This document shows, one piece after another, positions 48,343 through 59,174 of a stretch of DNA of 64,000 nt. Source of the DNA: Variovorax paradoxus (GTDB lineage Bacteria; Pseudomonadota; Gammaproteobacteria; Burkholderiales; Burkholderiaceae_C); NCBI RefSeq assembly GCF_018614875.1, contig NZ_JAGGNW010000002.1, forward strand, positions 558,001 through 622,000, in the 5' to 3' direction. The first letter of the stretch is position 1. Every line of letters starts with the position of its first letter. The translations under genes and the position numbers were made by a program. The notes below the pieces were generated by a model, which searched no databases, was not told where the DNA came from, and was given only the letters and a program-made list of their open reading frames with translations.

Positions 48343-49542
48343 ATGTCGGAGATCGGACGGAGCAGGCGCGGTGCCTGGCGCGCGGCCCTGGCCTGCATGG
48401 TGACCTTGGCCGTTGCCATGGGCCTGGGGCGCTTTGCGTTCACGCCCATGCTGCCCATCATGCTGCATGAAGAAAAGCTCCAGCTCGAGGCGGGAGGCGT
48501 GCTGGCTTCGCTCAATTACCTCGGTTACTTTCTTGGCGCGGTCAGTTGCGCGGCCATCGGCATCAAGGCCAAGAGCATGGTGCGCGGCGGCCTGGTGGCA
48601 ACGGCGGCCTTGCTGGTGGGCATGGGCGTGCTTCACAGCTTCACGAGCTGGGGCATCCTGCGTGCGGCGGCCGGCGTGATGAGCGCCTGGGTCTTCGTCT
48701 TCGCATCGGGATGGGGGCTGCGGCGGCTGGCCGAGACGAATTCCCCGGCCCTGGCCGGTGTGATCTACACCGGCCCCGGCATCGGGATCGCGATGACCGG
48801 CCTGCTCGGCGGCGCGCTGGGGCGCTGGGGTTCCGAGGCGGGATGGATCGGCCTCGGCTTGCTGGCGGTGGTGCTGGTGGCGTCGATCTGGCGCGTGTTC
48901 GACGATGGCGAATTGCCGGCGGCGGAAGGCTCCGCGGGGCCGCCGGCCGCCGCGGCAAGTGCGGCCGCACCGCCTTCCGCGCGCAGCGACGCCGTGTGGC
49001 TGGTCGCGCTCTACGGGCTGGCCGGCTTTGGCTACATCATCACCGCAACCTTCCTGCCGGTGATCGCGCGCCAGGCGCTGCCGGGCTCGCCATGGCCCGA
49101 CTTCTTCTGGCCGCTGTTCGGACTGGCGATCATCCCGGGCGCGCTGATCGGCGCTCGCGCACCCATCCACTGGGACAACCGGCTGCTGCTGGCGGCGGCC
49201 TATGCGCTGCAGGCGCTGGGCGTGGTGCTGTCGGTGGCGTGGCCCACCATCGTCGGTTTTGCGCTTGGCAGCCTGCTGCTCGGCATGCCGTTCACGGCCA
49301 TCACCCTCTTCGCAATGCGGGATGCGCGCCGGCTGCGCGGAAATGCCGCGGCCGGGCTGATCGGCTATGCCACCGCTTCCTACGGTGTCGGGCAGATCAT
49401 CGGGCCGCTGTTTGCGGCGCCGCTGGCCCAGCGAACCGGGTCTTTCCAGCTTCCGCTGCTGGCGGCGGCGGCATCATTGGCGCTCGGTTCGGTGCTGTTT
49501 GCGCTGGTCTGGTCGAAATCCCGGCGCAAAGTGGCCTTTTGA
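48343..49542 (+). CDS. MFS transporter, YbfB/YjiJ family
   Basis: The 399-residue inner-membrane protein has 11-12 hydrophobic segments with a cytoplasmic Ala/Pro-rich loop (about 190-220) between the two halves. The start ACMVTLAVAMGLGRFAFTPMLPIML and SLNYLGYFLGAV are typical of the YbfB/YjiJ (COG0477-related) subgroup. The substrate is unknown. It is co-oriented and 18 bases after yejF, so it may be expressed with the peptide importer. Confidence 0.82.
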   Translation: MSEIGRSRRGAWRAALACMVTLAVAMGLGRFAFTPMLPIMLHEEKLQLEAGGVLASLNYLGYFLGAVSCAAIGIKAKSMVRGGLVATAALLVGMGVLHSFTSWGILRAAAGVMSAWVFVFASGWGLRRLAETNSPALAGVIYTGPGIGIAMTGLLGGALGRWGSEAGWIGLGLLAVVLVASIWRVFDDGELPAAEGSAGPPAAAASAAAPPSARSDAVWLVALYGLAGFGYIITATFLPVIARQALPGSPWPDFFWPLFGLAIIPGALIGARAPIHWDNRLLLAAAYALQALGVVLSVAWPTIVGFALGSLLLGMPFTAITLFAMRDARRLRGNAAAGLIGYATASYGVGQIIGPLFAAPLAQRTGSFQLPLLAAAASLALGSVLFALVWSKSRRKVAF

Positions 49543-49556
49543 GCATCCCAAGCCAC

Positions 49557-49584
49557 TTCATTTATCACGGGAATAGCATATAAT
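49557..49584 (+). promoter_or_regulatory. Promoter of the rimP-nusA-infB operon
   Basis: A consensus -10 TATAAT (49579-49584) is preceded at 16 bases by a poor -35 (TTCATT 49557-49562). Transcription would start near 49591, directly before a strong terminator, and 120 bases upstream of rimP. Confidence 0.6.
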
Positions 49585-49599
49585 TCGAGGCTCACGACC

Positions 49600-49631
49600 A
49601 AACGGGCGGGTACCTACCGCCCGTTTTTTTT
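49600..49631 (+). terminator. Intrinsic terminator in the rimP leader (likely attenuator)
   Basis: AAACGGGCGG (49600-49609) and CCGCCCGTTT (49617-49626) form a perfect 10-bp GC-rich stem with loop GTACCTA, ending in eight T (49624-49631). The promoter-to-terminator distance is only about 10-40 bases, so the leader would be stopped unless an antiterminator forms. It can also end the MFS transcript read from upstream. Confidence 0.85.
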
Positions 49632-49711
49632 GGTCTATGCATTTTCGATGCGTGACACCCGTGGCGGGCGGGTGGCACGCATAAGCATTTTTACAAGGCA
49701 CTTTCGAACAC

Positions 49712-50359
49712 GTGGCATTGCAGCAGACAGTGGAACAAACCGTGGCCGGTCTCGGTTACGACCTGGTCGAGATCGAACGCTCGGCCGGGGGGTTGCTGCG
49801 CGTGACGATTGATTTGCCCTGGGTTGCCCCCACTTCGGAGGCTGTGGCTGCAGGCATTCCCGAGCCCTTCGTGACGGTCGAGGATTGCGAAAAGGTGACG
49901 CGCCAACTGCAGTTTGCGCTCGAGGTCGATGGTGCCGATTACAAGCGGCTCGAGGTTTCCTCGCCGGGTATTGACCGTCCGCTTCGCAATGAGCAGGATT
50001 TCGAGCGTTTCGTGGGCGAGGTGATCGACATCACGCTCAAGGCGCCAATGGGTGCCGCGGCGGCGGGGCAGGTGTCTGCCACCCGCAAGAAATTTCGCGG
50101 CACGCTGGAGCGTGCTGAAAAAGCGGAAGGGGGCGATGGAGCCCCGGGCTGGCAAATCGTCTGGAGCGATGCGCCGGAGCCGAAACCAGGTCAAAAAGTC
50201 AGCAAGAAGCGCGCACCTGCAAAGTTGCAGGCGCTCGGTTTCGTGCTGGATGAGCTGCGTGATGCGCGGCTCGCGCCAATTGTGGATTTCAAGGGCCGCA
50301 GGGCCAGAACCCAACCGGGTTTTTCGGATATTGACGACGGAACGAATGTTCCGGACTGA
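49712..50359 (+). CDS. rimP: Ribosome maturation factor RimP
   Basis: RimP is needed for maturation of the 30S ribosomal subunit. The 215-residue product begins at GTG 49712 ([22 protein letters not shown]) after AAGGCA. It has the N-terminal domain with [15 protein letters not shown] and the [20 protein letters not shown] motif that marks the family, then a C-terminal SH3-like part. It is longer than E. coli RimP (about 150) by a charged linker and tail ([16 protein letters not shown]). It heads the translation operon. Confidence 0.92.
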   Translation: MALQQTVEQTVAGLGYDLVEIERSAGGLLRVTIDLPWVAPTSEAVAAGIPEPFVTVEDCEKVTRQLQFALEVDGADYKRLEVSSPGIDRPLRNEQDFERFVGEVIDITLKAPMGAAAAGQVSATRKKFRGTLERAEKAEGGDGAPGWQIVWSDAPEPKPGQKVSKKRAPAKLQALGFVLDELRDARLAPIVDFKGRRARTQPGFSDIDDGTNVPD

Positions 50360-50376
50360 CTAGAGGAGTGGGTGGC

Positions 50377-51861
50377 ATGAATCGCGAAATGTTGATGTTG
50401 GTGGATGCGATCTCGCGCGAGAAGAACGTCGAGCGCGACGTGGTTTTCGGTGCGGTCGAGTCCGCGCTGGCGCAAGCCACCAAGAAGCTCCACCAGGGCG
50501 ACGTGGACATCCGCGTCTCGGTCGACCGCGACAGCGGCGACTACGAAACCTTCCGCCGCTGGCACGTCGTTCCCGACGAAGCCGGCCTGCAGCTGCCCGA
50601 CCAGGAAATCCTCCTGTTCGAAGCCAAGGAAGAAATGGCCGACATCGAGGTCGGCGAGTACATCGAGGAAGCGGTGGACTCGGTGCCGATCGGCCGCATC
50701 GGCGCCATGGCCGCCAAGCAGGTCATCCTGCAGAAGATCCGCGACGCCGAGCGCGAGATGCTGCTCAACGACTTCATGTCGCGCGGCGACAAGATCTTCG
50801 TGGGCACCGTCAAGCGCCTGGACAAGGGCGACATCATCGTGGAGGCCGGCCGCGTCGAAGGGCGCCTGCGCCGCAGCGAGATGATCGCCAAGGAAAACCT
50901 GCGCAACGGCGACCGCGTGCGGGCCATGATCATGGAGGTCGACCTGACGCTGCGCGGCGCGCCGATCATCCTGTCGCGCTCGGCGCCCGAATTCATGATC
51001 GAGCTGTTCCGCCAGGAAGTGCCCGAAATCGAACAGGGCCTGCTCGAAATCAAGAGCTGCGCCCGCGATCCCGGCTCGCGCGCCAAGATCGCCGTGCTCT
51101 CGCACGACAAGCGTGTCGATCCGATCGGCACCTGCGTCGGCGTGCGTGGCACCCGCGTCAACGCCGTGACCAATGAGCTCGCCGGCGAGCGTGTCGACAT
51201 CGTGCTGTGGAGCGAGGACCCGGCCCAGTTCGTGATCGGCGCCCTGGCCCCGGCCAACGTGTCGTCGATCGTGGTCGATGAAGAAAAGCACGCCATGGAC
51301 GTGGTGGTCGACGAGGAAAACCTCGCCATCGCCATTGGCCGCGGCGGACAGAACGTGAGGCTCGCCTCCGATCTGACCGGCTGGAAGATCAACATCATGG
51401 ACGCCAATGAATCGGCCCAGAAGCAGGCGAGCGAAACCGACGCCAGCCGCAAGCTGTTCATGGAAAAGCTCGACGTCGACGAGGAAATCGCCGACATCCT
51501 CATTTCGGAAGGCTTCAACAGCCTCGAAGAAGTGGCCTATGTGCCGATCTCCGAAATGCTGGAGATCGAGTCCTTCGACGAAGACACAATCAACGAGCTT
51601 CGTTCGCGCGCTAAGGATGCGCTGTTGACCATGGAAATCGCCAAGGAAGAGGGCGTCGAGACCGTCTCGCAGAATCTGCGCGACCTCGAAGGCCTCGACC
51701 CCGAGCTGATTCCCAAGCTGGCCGAGGCGGGTGTGCACACCCGCGACGACCTCGCCGACCTCGCGGTCGATGAACTCACCGAGATCACCGGCCACAGCGC
51801 CGATGACGCCAAAGCCCTCATCTTGAAAGCCCGCGAACATTGGTTCGCCGGCCAAGAGTGA
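50377..51861 (+). CDS. nusA: Transcription termination/antitermination factor NusA
   Basis: NusA binds RNA polymerase and modulates pausing, termination and antitermination. The 494-residue protein starts [21 protein letters not shown] (ATG 50377, with GAGGAG upstream; GTG 50368 is a weaker choice). It has the N-terminal RNAP-binding domain (1-130), S1 (about 135-200), two KH domains (about 230-345, with [17 protein letters not shown] and [13 protein letters not shown]) and two C-terminal acidic repeats (about 365-420 and 440-490, [29 protein letters not shown]). It is co-transcribed with rimP and infB. Confidence 0.96.
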   Translation: MNREMLMLVDAISREKNVERDVVFGAVESALAQATKKLHQGDVDIRVSVDRDSGDYETFRRWHVVPDEAGLQLPDQEILLFEAKEEMADIEVGEYIEEAVDSVPIGRIGAMAAKQVILQKIRDAEREMLLNDFMSRGDKIFVGTVKRLDKGDIIVEAGRVEGRLRRSEMIAKENLRNGDRVRAMIMEVDLTLRGAPIILSRSAPEFMIELFRQEVPEIEQGLLEIKSCARDPGSRAKIAVLSHDKRVDPIGTCVGVRGTRVNAVTNELAGERVDIVLWSEDPAQFVIGALAPANVSSIVVDEEKHAMDVVVDEENLAIAIGRGGQNVRLASDLTGWKINIMDANESAQKQASETDASRKLFMEKLDVDEEIADILISEGFNSLEEVAYVPISEMLEIESFDEDTINELRSRAKDALLTMEIAKEEGVETVSQNLRDLEGLDPELIPKLAEAGVHTRDDLADLAVDELTEITGHSADDAKALILKAREHWFAGQE

Positions 51862-51885
51862 TGGTCATGGAGGCACGAAACCAAT

Positions 51886-54873
51886 ATGTCCAGTACCACT
51901 GTCGCCGAGTTCGCGAACGAGCTCAAGAAGACTCCCGAAACCTTGCTTGACCAGCTCAAGAGTGCAGGTGTGCCCAAGGCGGCACCCACCGATGCGCTCA
52001 CCGAGGCTGACAAGCAGCGCCTGCTCGGCTTTCTCAAAGCCAGCCATGGCACCGCCGAGCCGGAGCGCAAGAAGATCACGCTGACGAAAAAGTCGACCAG
52101 CGAGATCAAGCAGGCCGACGCCACCGGCCGCGCCCGCACCATCCAGGTCGAGGTGCGCAAGAAGCGCACCTTCATCCAGCGCGAAGACGGCCACCCGGCC
52201 ACGCCCGAACACGCGCAGCAATCCGCCGAAGCCCCGGCAGCCGCACCGGCCGCACCGCGCGTCGACGAAGCCGAACTGGCCCGCCGCGAGGAAGAAGCGC
52301 GTCGCCAGGCCGAGCTGATCCGCCGCCAGGAAGAAGAACTGGTCGAGAAGCGCCGCCTGCGTGAAGAAACCGAAGCACGCGAACGCGAACTGGCTGAAAA
52401 AGTCGAACGCGCCGAACAGGCCGAGCAGGAAGCCGCGCGCATCGCCGCCGAGAAAAAGGCTGCCGCCATCGCGGAAACCGCGGCAGTGAATGCCGCTGCC
52501 AAGCCCGCCGCCGCGCCCACCGCAGCACCCGCGCCCGCAGTGACGGCGGCTGCCGTTGCCGCCGCTGCCGCGGAGCAGCAAGCCGCCGACAGCAAGCTCG
52601 CCGCACAGGCCGCCGCCACGCAAGCCAAGGAAGACGCGAAGGCCAAGGCCGCCGCCGAATCGAAGGCCCGTGCCGACGAGGAAGCCGCTCGCGCCAAGGA
52701 CCTCGACGAGCGTCGCCGCAAGGCCCTCGCCGAAGCCGAAGCCATTCGCGCCATGATGAATGCGCCGGCCCGCGTGCTGGTGCCGCACAAGGCGCCCGAG
52801 AAGCCGCAGCCCGAAAAGGCCGCGGTCAAGGGCACGCTGCACAAGCCGGCCGCGCCTGCAGCGCGTCCCGGCGCGCCGGCCGCACCGGGTGCTGCCGCAG
52901 CCCCTGGCGCCGCCGGTGCCGGCAAGGAAGTCAAGTCGGCCAAGCTCTCGTCGAGCTGGGCCGGCGATCCTGCCAAGAAGAAGGAAATCAAGACCCGCGG
53001 CGATGCCAGCGGCGGTGTCGGCCGCGGCAACTGGCGCGGAGGCCCGCGCGGCCGCCGTGGCAGCAACGATCGCGGAGGCCATGAAGAGCATGTGCAGGCC
53101 GCACCGGTCGAGGCGCGCATTCTCGAAGTGCACGTGCCCGAAACCATCACCGTGGCCGAGCTCGCGCACAAGATGGCCGTCAAGGCGCAGGAAGTCATCA
53201 AGCAGCTGATGAAGCTGGGCCAGATGGCGACCATCAACCAGTCGCTGGACCAGGACACCGCCATGATCCTGGTGGAGGAAATGGGCCACAACGCGGTCGT
53301 TGCCGCGCTGGACGACCCCGAAGCCTTCACCGACGAGGACGTGTCGGCGCAAACCGCCGAGGCCCTGCCGCGCGCGCCGGTCGTGACCGTCATGGGCCAC
53401 GTCGACCACGGCAAGACCTCGCTGCTCGACTACATCCGCCGCGCCAAGGTCGCAGCGGGCGAAGCCGGCGGCATCACGCAGCACATCGGTGCCTACCATG
53501 TGCAAACCGAACGCGGCATGGTGTCCTTCCTCGACACTCCGGGTCACGAGGCCTTCACGGCCATGCGTGCCCGTGGTGCGCAGGCCACCGACATCGTCAT
53601 CCTCGTGGTGGCGGCCGACGACGGCGTCATGCCACAGACCAAGGAAGCCATCAAGCACGCGAAAGCCGCTGGTGTGCCGATCGTGGTTGCCATCAACAAG
53701 ATCGACAAGCCCGATGCCAGCCCGGACCGCGTGAAGCAGGAACTGGTGACCGAGGAAGTCGTGCCCGAAGAGTACGGCGGCGACGTGCCGTTCGTGCCGG
53801 TGTCCGCCAAGACGGGCCAGGGCATCGACGCACTGCTCGAGCAGGTGCTGCTGCAGGCTGAAGTGCTGGAACTCAAGGCGCCGGTGGATGCCGCCGCCAA
53901 GGGCCTGGTCATCGAAGCGCAGCTCGACAAGGGCCGCGGCCCCGTCGCGACCGTGCTGATTCAGTCCGGCACGCTCAAGACCGGCGACGTGGTGCTGGCG
54001 GGCTCGACCTATGGCCGCGTGCGCGCCATGCTGGACGAAGACGGCAAGAGCATCAAGACCGCGGGTCCCTCGATCCCGGTCGAGATCCAGGGCCTGACCG
54101 AAGTGCCGCAGGCGGGCGACGAGTTCATGGTGATGAGCGACGAGCGCCGTGCGCGCGAAATTGCCACCTACCGTGCCGGCAAGTTCCGCAACACCAAGCT
54201 GGCGAAGGCCCAGGCCGCGAACCTGCAGAACATGTTCACCGACCTCTCGGCCGGCGAAGTGCAGACGCTGCGCATCATCATCAAGGCCGACGTGCAGGGC
54301 TCGCAGGAAGCCCTGGCCCAGTCGCTGCTCAAGCTGGCGACCGAAGAGGTCAAGGTGCAGATGGTGTACGCCGGCGTCGGCGGCATCAGCGAAAGCGACA
54401 TCAACCTCGCCATCGCCTCGAAGGCCATCGTGATCGGCTTCAACGTGCGGGCCGATGCCGGTGCGCGCAAGCTGGCCGAAGGCAACGGCGTCCAGCTGAA
54501 CTACTACAGCATCATTTACGACGCCGTGGACGAGATCAAGGTCGCGATGTCGGGCATGCTGGCTCCGGAGCGCCGCGAGGAAATCATCGGCTCGGCCGAG
54601 ATCCGCACGGTGTTCGTGGCCTCGAAGATCGGTACCGTTGCGGGTTCGTACATCACCTCGGGTTCGGTCAACCGCACTGCGCATTTCCGCCTGCTGCGCG
54701 ACAACGTGGTGATCTACACCGGCGAAGTCGACTCGATCAAGCGCATGAAGGACGACGTCCGCGAAGTGCGCGAAGGTTTCGAGTGCGGTATCAAGCTCAA
54801 GAATTACAACGACATCAAAGAGGGCGATCAGCTCGAGTTCTTTGAAATCAAGGAGATCGCCCGTACGCTGTAA
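51886..54873 (+). CDS. infB: Translation initiation factor IF-2
   Basis: IF-2 is the GTPase that places initiator tRNA on the ribosome. The 995-residue protein has an IF2_N domain at the start (about 1-55) and a second near 405-455 ([26 protein letters not shown]). Between them lies a long Ala/Pro/Glu/Lys-rich, coiled-coil-like linker with [25 protein letters not shown] sequence. The G domain has GHVDHGKTS (504-512), DTPGHEAF and INKID, followed by domains II, III and IV. The GC-rich linker DNA encodes many Ala repeats but is a normal feature of this family. Confidence 0.97.
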   Translation: MSSTTVAEFANELKKTPETLLDQLKSAGVPKAAPTDALTEADKQRLLGFLKASHGTAEPERKKITLTKKSTSEIKQADATGRARTIQVEVRKKRTFIQREDGHPATPEHAQQSAEAPAAAPAAPRVDEAELARREEEARRQAELIRRQEEELVEKRRLREETEARERELAEKVERAEQAEQEAARIAAEKKAAAIAETAAVNAAAKPAAAPTAAPAPAVTAAAVAAAAAEQQAADSKLAAQAAATQAKEDAKAKAAAESKARADEEAARAKDLDERRRKALAEAEAIRAMMNAPARVLVPHKAPEKPQPEKAAVKGTLHKPAAPAARPGAPAAPGAAAAPGAAGAGKEVKSAKLSSSWAGDPAKKKEIKTRGDASGGVGRGNWRGGPRGRRGSNDRGGHEEHVQAAPVEARILEVHVPETITVAELAHKMAVKAQEVIKQLMKLGQMATINQSLDQDTAMILVEEMGHNAVVAALDDPEAFTDEDVSAQTAEALPRAPVVTVMGHVDHGKTSLLDYIRRAKVAAGEAGGITQHIGAYHVQTERGMVSFLDTPGHEAFTAMRARGAQATDIVILVVAADDGVMPQTKEAIKHAKAAGVPIVVAINKIDKPDASPDRVKQELVTEEVVPEEYGGDVPFVPVSAKTGQGIDALLEQVLLQAEVLELKAPVDAAAKGLVIEAQLDKGRGPVATVLIQSGTLKTGDVVLAGSTYGRVRAMLDEDGKSIKTAGPSIPVEIQGLTEVPQAGDEFMVMSDERRAREIATYRAGKFRNTKLAKAQAANLQNMFTDLSAGEVQTLRIIIKADVQGSQEALAQSLLKLATEEVKVQMVYAGVGGISESDINLAIASKAIVIGFNVRADAGARKLAEGNGVQLNYYSIIYDAVDEIKVAMSGMLAPERREEIIGSAEIRTVFVASKIGTVAGSYITSGSVNRTAHFRLLRDNVVIYTGEVDSIKRMKDDVREVREGFECGIKLKNYNDIKEGDQLEFFEIKEIARTL

Positions 54874-54897
54874 CAAGCGTTCGATGCGACCGAGTCC

Positions 54898-55269
54898 ATG
54901 CCTAAAAGAAAAGCCGCCGCCCCCAACCGCGCGTTCAAGGTTGCCGATCAGATCCAGCGCGATCTGACGGAGCTGATCGCGCGCGAGTTGAAGGACCCGC
55001 GCGTGGGCATGGTCACGATCCAGGCGGTCGAGGTCACGCCCGACTATGCGCACGCGAAGATTTTCTTCAGCATGCTCACGGGCGACGTGGAAGAAACCAC
55101 GACCGCGCTGAACCAGGCCGCCGGCTTCCTGCGCAACGGCCTGTTCAAGCGCCTCCATATCCACACCGTGCCGACGCTGCACTTCCTGTTCGACCGCACC
55201 ACCGAGCGTGCGGCCGACATGAATGCGCTCATCGCGCAGGCCGTCGCTTCGCGCTCGAAAGACGATTAG
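54898..55269 (+). CDS. rbfA: Ribosome-binding factor A
   Basis: RbfA assists late 16S rRNA maturation in the 30S subunit. The 123-residue KH-like protein starts [35 protein letters not shown] and contains [20 protein letters not shown] and the conserved [16 protein letters not shown] segment. It follows infB after 24 bases, and the stop is directly followed by a GC-rich repeat that leads into truB. Confidence 0.95.
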   Translation: MPKRKAAAPNRAFKVADQIQRDLTELIARELKDPRVGMVTIQAVEVTPDYAHAKIFFSMLTGDVEETTTALNQAAGFLRNGLFKRLHIHTVPTLHFLFDRTTERAADMNALIAQAVASRSKDD

Positions 55270-55279
55270 CGTGAGCATC

Positions 55280-55351
55280 GCCGGGCCGCCCCAAGGTGCG
55301 AAGGCCCCCTTGGGGGGCGGGGATTTACACGCAGTGAAAGACCGTGGGGGC
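55280..55351 (+). repeat. GC-rich intergenic repeat element at the rbfA-truB junction
   Basis: The element begins GCCGGGCCGC (55280-55289), contains the hairpin GCCCCC-TT-GGGGGC (55304-55317) and ends with GAAAGACCGTGGGGGC. It has the same parts in the same order as the copy at 28391-28485 read on the plus strand (GCCGGGCCGC, C5/G5 hairpin, ACACGAAGTG then GACTGGGGGT). It covers the putative truB start region. Confidence 0.55.
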
Positions 55352-56311
55352 AACATTCCTGCGCCACGCACCAGGGTGCAGCGGCGCCCTGTGCATGGGG
55401 TGTTGTTGCTCGACAAACCGCTGGGACTCTCCAGCAACCAGGCCTTGCAGAAGGCCAAGTGGTTGCTGCGCGCCGAAAAGGCGGGCCATACAGGCACGCT
55501 CGATCCGCTGGCCACCGGTGTGCTGCCGCTGTGCTTTGGCGCGGCCACCAAGTTCAGCCAGCTGCACCTCGATGCCGACAAGACCTATGAAGCCCCGGCG
55601 CGCCTCGGCATCAAGACCAGCACCGGCGATGCCGAGGGCGAGGTGATTGCCGAGCGGCCCGTGCAGGTCGCGCCTGAAGACCTGGCGCGCGTCCAGGCGC
55701 AGTTCACCGGCCCGATCCGACAGGTTCCGCCGATGCACAGCGCGCTCAAGAAGGACGGCAAGGCGCTGTACGAATACGCGCGCGAAGGCATCGAGATCGA
55801 ACGGGCGCCGCGCGACGTGGTGATCCACAAGCTCGAACTCGCCGCCATCGACGACAACACGATCCGCATCCTTGCTGCTGTCAGCAAGGGCACCTACATC
55901 CGCACCCTCGGCGAAGACATCGGCGAGGCTCTGGGCTGCGGTGCGCACCTGATCTCGCTGCGCCGCACCGCCACTGGCGGTTTCGTCGAAGCCCAGTGCA
56001 TCACGCTCGAAACGCTGGAAGCCATGGGCGAGGAAGAGCGCCTGGCACAACTCCTGCCTGCCGAATCCCTGGTGGACGGCCACAGCCGCGTCACGCTCGG
56101 CGCGGAAGATGCGGCACGTTTTCTCTCAGGCCTGCGCCGCCGTGGCGGCTGGGCCGATGCGAGCGAGGTGGCCGTTTTTGGCACCGAGCCGCCTGCTTTT
56201 CTCGGCACGGCCCATGTCACGGCCGGCGAACTGATTCCGGGGCGCTTGCTGAACCCCATCGAAATCCAGCAAATTCTTTTGAACGCACAACAGACCGAAG
56301 CGACACCATGA
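55334..56311 (+). CDS. truB: tRNA pseudouridine(55) synthase TruB
   Basis: TruB makes pseudouridine 55 in the T loop of tRNAs. The core [23 protein letters not shown] and the catalytic-Asp motif [19 protein letters not shown] are clear, followed by the TruB domain and a C-terminal part of normal size. The start is uncertain: GTG 55334 gives 325 residues (E. coli 314), GTG 55271 directly after rbfA gives 346 and GTG 55376 gives 311. All but the last lie within an intergenic repeat. The stop overlaps the typA start (ATGA). Confidence 0.93.
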   Translation: MKDRGGNIPAPRTRVQRRPVHGVLLLDKPLGLSSNQALQKAKWLLRAEKAGHTGTLDPLATGVLPLCFGAATKFSQLHLDADKTYEAPARLGIKTSTGDAEGEVIAERPVQVAPEDLARVQAQFTGPIRQVPPMHSALKKDGKALYEYAREGIEIERAPRDVVIHKLELAAIDDNTIRILAAVSKGTYIRTLGEDIGEALGCGAHLISLRRTATGGFVEAQCITLETLEAMGEEERLAQLLPAESLVDGHSRVTLGAEDAARFLSGLRRRGGWADASEVAVFGTEPPAFLGTAHVTAGELIPGRLLNPIEIQQILLNAQQTEATP

Positions 56312-58143
56312 GTACCAAGCAAATCCGCAATATCGCCATCATTGCCCACGTCGACCATGGCAAGACCACGATGGTCGACCAGCTGCTGCGGCAGTCGGGC
56401 ACCTTTGCCGAGCACGAGAAAGTGGTCGACACCGTGATGGACAACAACGCCATCGAAAAAGAGCGTGGCATCACGATCCTGGCCAAGAACTGCGCCGTGA
56501 CCTGGGAAGGCACGCACATCAACATCGTCGACACCCCCGGCCACGCGGACTTCGGCGGCGAAGTGGAACGCGCGCTCTCCATGGTGGACGGCGTGGTGCT
56601 GCTGATCGACGCGCAGGAAGGCCCGATGCCGCAGACGCGCTTCGTGACTAAGAAGGCCCTGGCCCTGGGCCTCAAGCCGATCCTGGTGGTGAACAAGGTC
56701 GACAAGCCGGGCGCGAATCCCGACAAGGTGGTGAACGCCGCCTTCGACCTGTTCGACAAGCTCGGCGCCACCGACGAGCAGCTCGACTTCCCCGTGGTCT
56801 ACGCCTCGGGCATCAACGGCTGGTCGTCGCTCGAAGAGGGTGCGCCCGGCGAGCAGTGGGGCCCCGACATGTCGGCCCTGTTCAACACCATCCTGAAGCA
56901 CGTGCCGGCGCAAAAGGGAGACCCCGATGCGCCGCTTCAGCTGCAGATTTCCGCGCTCGATTTCTCGACCTTCGTCGGCCGCATCGGCGTGGGCCGCATC
57001 AGCCAGGGCACGCTGAAGCCCATGATGGACGTGGTGGTCATGGAAGGCCCGGACGGCAAGTCGGTCAAGGGCCGCGTCAACCAGGTGCTGACCTTCCAGG
57101 GCCTCGAGCGCGTGCAGGCGACGGAAGCCGGCCCGGGCGAGATCGTGCTGATCAACGGCATTGCCGACATCGGCATCGGCGTGACGGTGACCGATCCCAC
57201 CAACCCGGCACCGCTGCCCATGCTCAAGGTCGACGAGCCGACCCTGACCATGAACTTCTGCGTCAATACCAGCCCGCTGGCCGGCCGCGAAGGCAAGTTC
57301 GTCACCAGCCGCCAGATCTGGGACCGCCTGCAGAAGGAACTGCAGCACAACGTTGCGCTGCGCGTGAGCGAAACCGACGAAGAAGGCATTTTCGAGGTGA
57401 TGGGCCGCGGCGAACTGCACCTGACCATCCTCTTGGAAAACATGCGCCGCGAAGGCTATGAAATGGCCGTGTCGAAGCCGCGCGTGGTGTTCCGCACCGT
57501 CAACGGCGAGAAGCACGAGCCGATCGAGCTGGTCACGGCCGACATCGAAGAGCAGCACCAGGGCGGCGTGATGCAGGCACTGGGCGAGCGCAAGGGCGAA
57601 CTGGTCAACATGGAACCGGACGGCCGCGGCCGCGTGCGCCTCGAATACCGCATTCCGGCGCGTGGCCTGATCGGCTTCACCAACGAATTCCTGAACCTGA
57701 CGCGCGGCTCGGGCCTCATCAGCAACATCTTCGACAGCTACGAAGCGCACAAGGGCGACATCGGCAGCCGCAAGAACGGCGTGCTGATCTCGATGGACGA
57801 CGGCGAGATCTTCACCTACGCCCTGGGCAAGCTGGACGACCGTGGCCGCATGTTCGTCAAGGCGAACGATCCGGTGTACGAAGGCATGATCGTCGGCATC
57901 CACAGCCGCGACAACGACCTGGTGGTGAACGCCACGCGCACCAAGCAGCTCACCAACTTCCGTGTCTCGGGCAAGGAAGACGCGATCAAGATCACGCCGC
58001 CGATCGAACTCACGCTCGAATACGGCGTGGAATTCATCGAGGACGACGAACTGGTCGAAATCACGCCCAAGAGCGTGCGCCTGCGCAAGCGCTACCTGAA
58101 GGAGCACGAGCGCAAGCGGGCCGGTCGCGAAATGGCGAGCTGA
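56308..58143 (+). CDS. typA: Translational GTPase TypA/BipA
   Basis: TypA/BipA is an EF-G-like ribosomal GTPase involved in 50S assembly and stress or cold adaptation. The 611-residue protein starts [21 protein letters not shown] (P-loop AHVDHGKT), has [10 protein letters not shown] (switch I), [14 protein letters not shown] (G3) and [11 protein letters not shown] (G4), then EF-G-like domains and the TypA-specific C-terminal domain ending [18 protein letters not shown] 56308 overlaps the truB stop. Confidence 0.96.
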   Translation: MSTKQIRNIAIIAHVDHGKTTMVDQLLRQSGTFAEHEKVVDTVMDNNAIEKERGITILAKNCAVTWEGTHINIVDTPGHADFGGEVERALSMVDGVVLLIDAQEGPMPQTRFVTKKALALGLKPILVVNKVDKPGANPDKVVNAAFDLFDKLGATDEQLDFPVVYASGINGWSSLEEGAPGEQWGPDMSALFNTILKHVPAQKGDPDAPLQLQISALDFSTFVGRIGVGRISQGTLKPMMDVVVMEGPDGKSVKGRVNQVLTFQGLERVQATEAGPGEIVLINGIADIGIGVTVTDPTNPAPLPMLKVDEPTLTMNFCVNTSPLAGREGKFVTSRQIWDRLQKELQHNVALRVSETDEEGIFEVMGRGELHLTILLENMRREGYEMAVSKPRVVFRTVNGEKHEPIELVTADIEEQHQGGVMQALGERKGELVNMEPDGRGRVRLEYRIPARGLIGFTNEFLNLTRGSGLISNIFDSYEAHKGDIGSRKNGVLISMDDGEIFTYALGKLDDRGRMFVKANDPVYEGMIVGIHSRDNDLVVNATRTKQLTNFRVSGKEDAIKITPPIELTLEYGVEFIEDDELVEITPKSVRLRKRYLKEHERKRAGREMAS

Positions 58144-58156
58144 TCGCCATCCACCA

Positions 58157-59089
58157 ATGCTGCTGCGCCTGACACACGGCGGGGCCGTGTGGCTGATGGT
58201 CGCCGTGACCCTGATGTGGGCCACGGCGGGCGTCGTCACGCGGCACCTGGCGCAGGCGCACAGTTTCGAGATCACCTTCTGGCGCAGCTTCTTCACGATG
58301 CTTGCGCTGCTGGTGATCTTGCCGCTTTGGCGGGGCCGGGCGGTGTTTTCGCAGATCCGCAGCGGAGGCCGCGAGCTCTGGATCTCGGGGGTCTGCTGGA
58401 CCGTGATGTTCACGGCCTTCATGGTGGCGCTCACGCTGGCTTCGACGGCGAGCGTGCTGGTCACGATGTCGCTCGGGCCGCTGCTCACCGCGCTGGCTGC
58501 GCGCCTCTTCATCGGCCACCGCCTGCCCGCGCGGACCTGGCTTGCCATCGTGGTGGCCGGCCTCGGCATTGCCTGGATGTACGGCACGCAACTGATGCAG
58601 GGCGGGGCGGCGGGCGGCTCGCTGCTCGGAACGCTGGTGGCGCTTTGCGTGCCGCTGGCGGGCGCCACCAACTGGACGGTAGTTCAACATGCGCGTGCCA
58701 AGGGGCATGACATCGACCTGGTGCCCGCGGTGCTGATCGGCGCGGCGCTCAGCGCGCTGCTCACGCTGCCCTTTGCCTTGCCGTTTCAGGCCAATGCGCA
58801 CGACCTCGGCCTGCTTGCTTTCCTGGGTGTTTTTCAACTGGCCATTCCCTGCGTGCTGGCGGTGCTGTGCGCGCAGGTGCTGAAGGCGCCCGAGGTAGCC
58901 CTGCTCGCGCTGCTCGAAGTGATCTTCGGCATCGCACTGGCATGGATCGGCGCGGGCGAGGAGCCCGCTGCGAGCGTGCTGACCGGCGGTGCGCTGGTCA
59001 TTGGCGCGCTGGTGTTCAACGAGCTGCTTGCAATGCGCGGACGCCGCGGCACCACGGCAGCCGACAGCAGGCTTCCCAGCGCGCGCTAG
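58157..59089 (+). CDS. EamA/DMT-family transporter
   Basis: The 310-residue inner-membrane protein has ten hydrophobic segments arranged as two EamA repeats (each about 140 residues; first with FWRSFFTMLALLVILPL, second with VALCVPLAGATNWTVVQHAR). Family members export metabolites, amino acids or drugs; the substrate here is unknown. It begins 13 bases after typA and ends before a bidirectional terminator, so it is probably the last gene of the rimP operon transcript. Confidence 0.85.
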   Translation: MLLRLTHGGAVWLMVAVTLMWATAGVVTRHLAQAHSFEITFWRSFFTMLALLVILPLWRGRAVFSQIRSGGRELWISGVCWTVMFTAFMVALTLASTASVLVTMSLGPLLTALAARLFIGHRLPARTWLAIVVAGLGIAWMYGTQLMQGGAAGGSLLGTLVALCVPLAGATNWTVVQHARAKGHDIDLVPAVLIGAALSALLTLPFALPFQANAHDLGLLAFLGVFQLAIPCVLAVLCAQVLKAPEVALLALLEVIFGIALAWIGAGEEPAASVLTGGALVIGALVFNELLAMRGRRGTTAADSRLPSAR

Positions 59090-59121
59090 CCAGCCGCCCT
59101 TGCGCCTGTGAGCAGAAAAGA

Positions 59122-59151
59122 AAAAGGCCCCGACATCCGCCGGGGCCTTTT
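59122..59151. terminator. Bidirectional intrinsic terminator
   Basis: AAAAGGCCCCG (59122-59132) and CGGGGCCTTTT (59141-59151) form an 11-bp stem with an 8-base loop; T runs follow on both strands (TTTT plus, TTTTTC minus). It separates the rimP operon from the convergent sigma/anti-sigma cluster. Confidence 0.85.
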
Positions 59152-59174
59152 CATGCAATCAGGAAATCACGCAA

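Noticed and set aside
52400..52950. Ala/Pro/Glu-rich repetitive DNA in infB as a variable tandem repeat
   Set aside because: IF-2 proteins normally have such a low-complexity linker; no exact tandem unit was seen.
51865..55581. A 1238-codon minus-strand open frame across infB, rbfA and the start of truB
   Set aside because: Shadow of three well-defined genes; the product has no family features.
55894..58671. A 925-codon minus-strand open frame opposite typA
   Set aside because: Shadow of typA and the EamA gene; product Ala/His/Arg-rich without domains.
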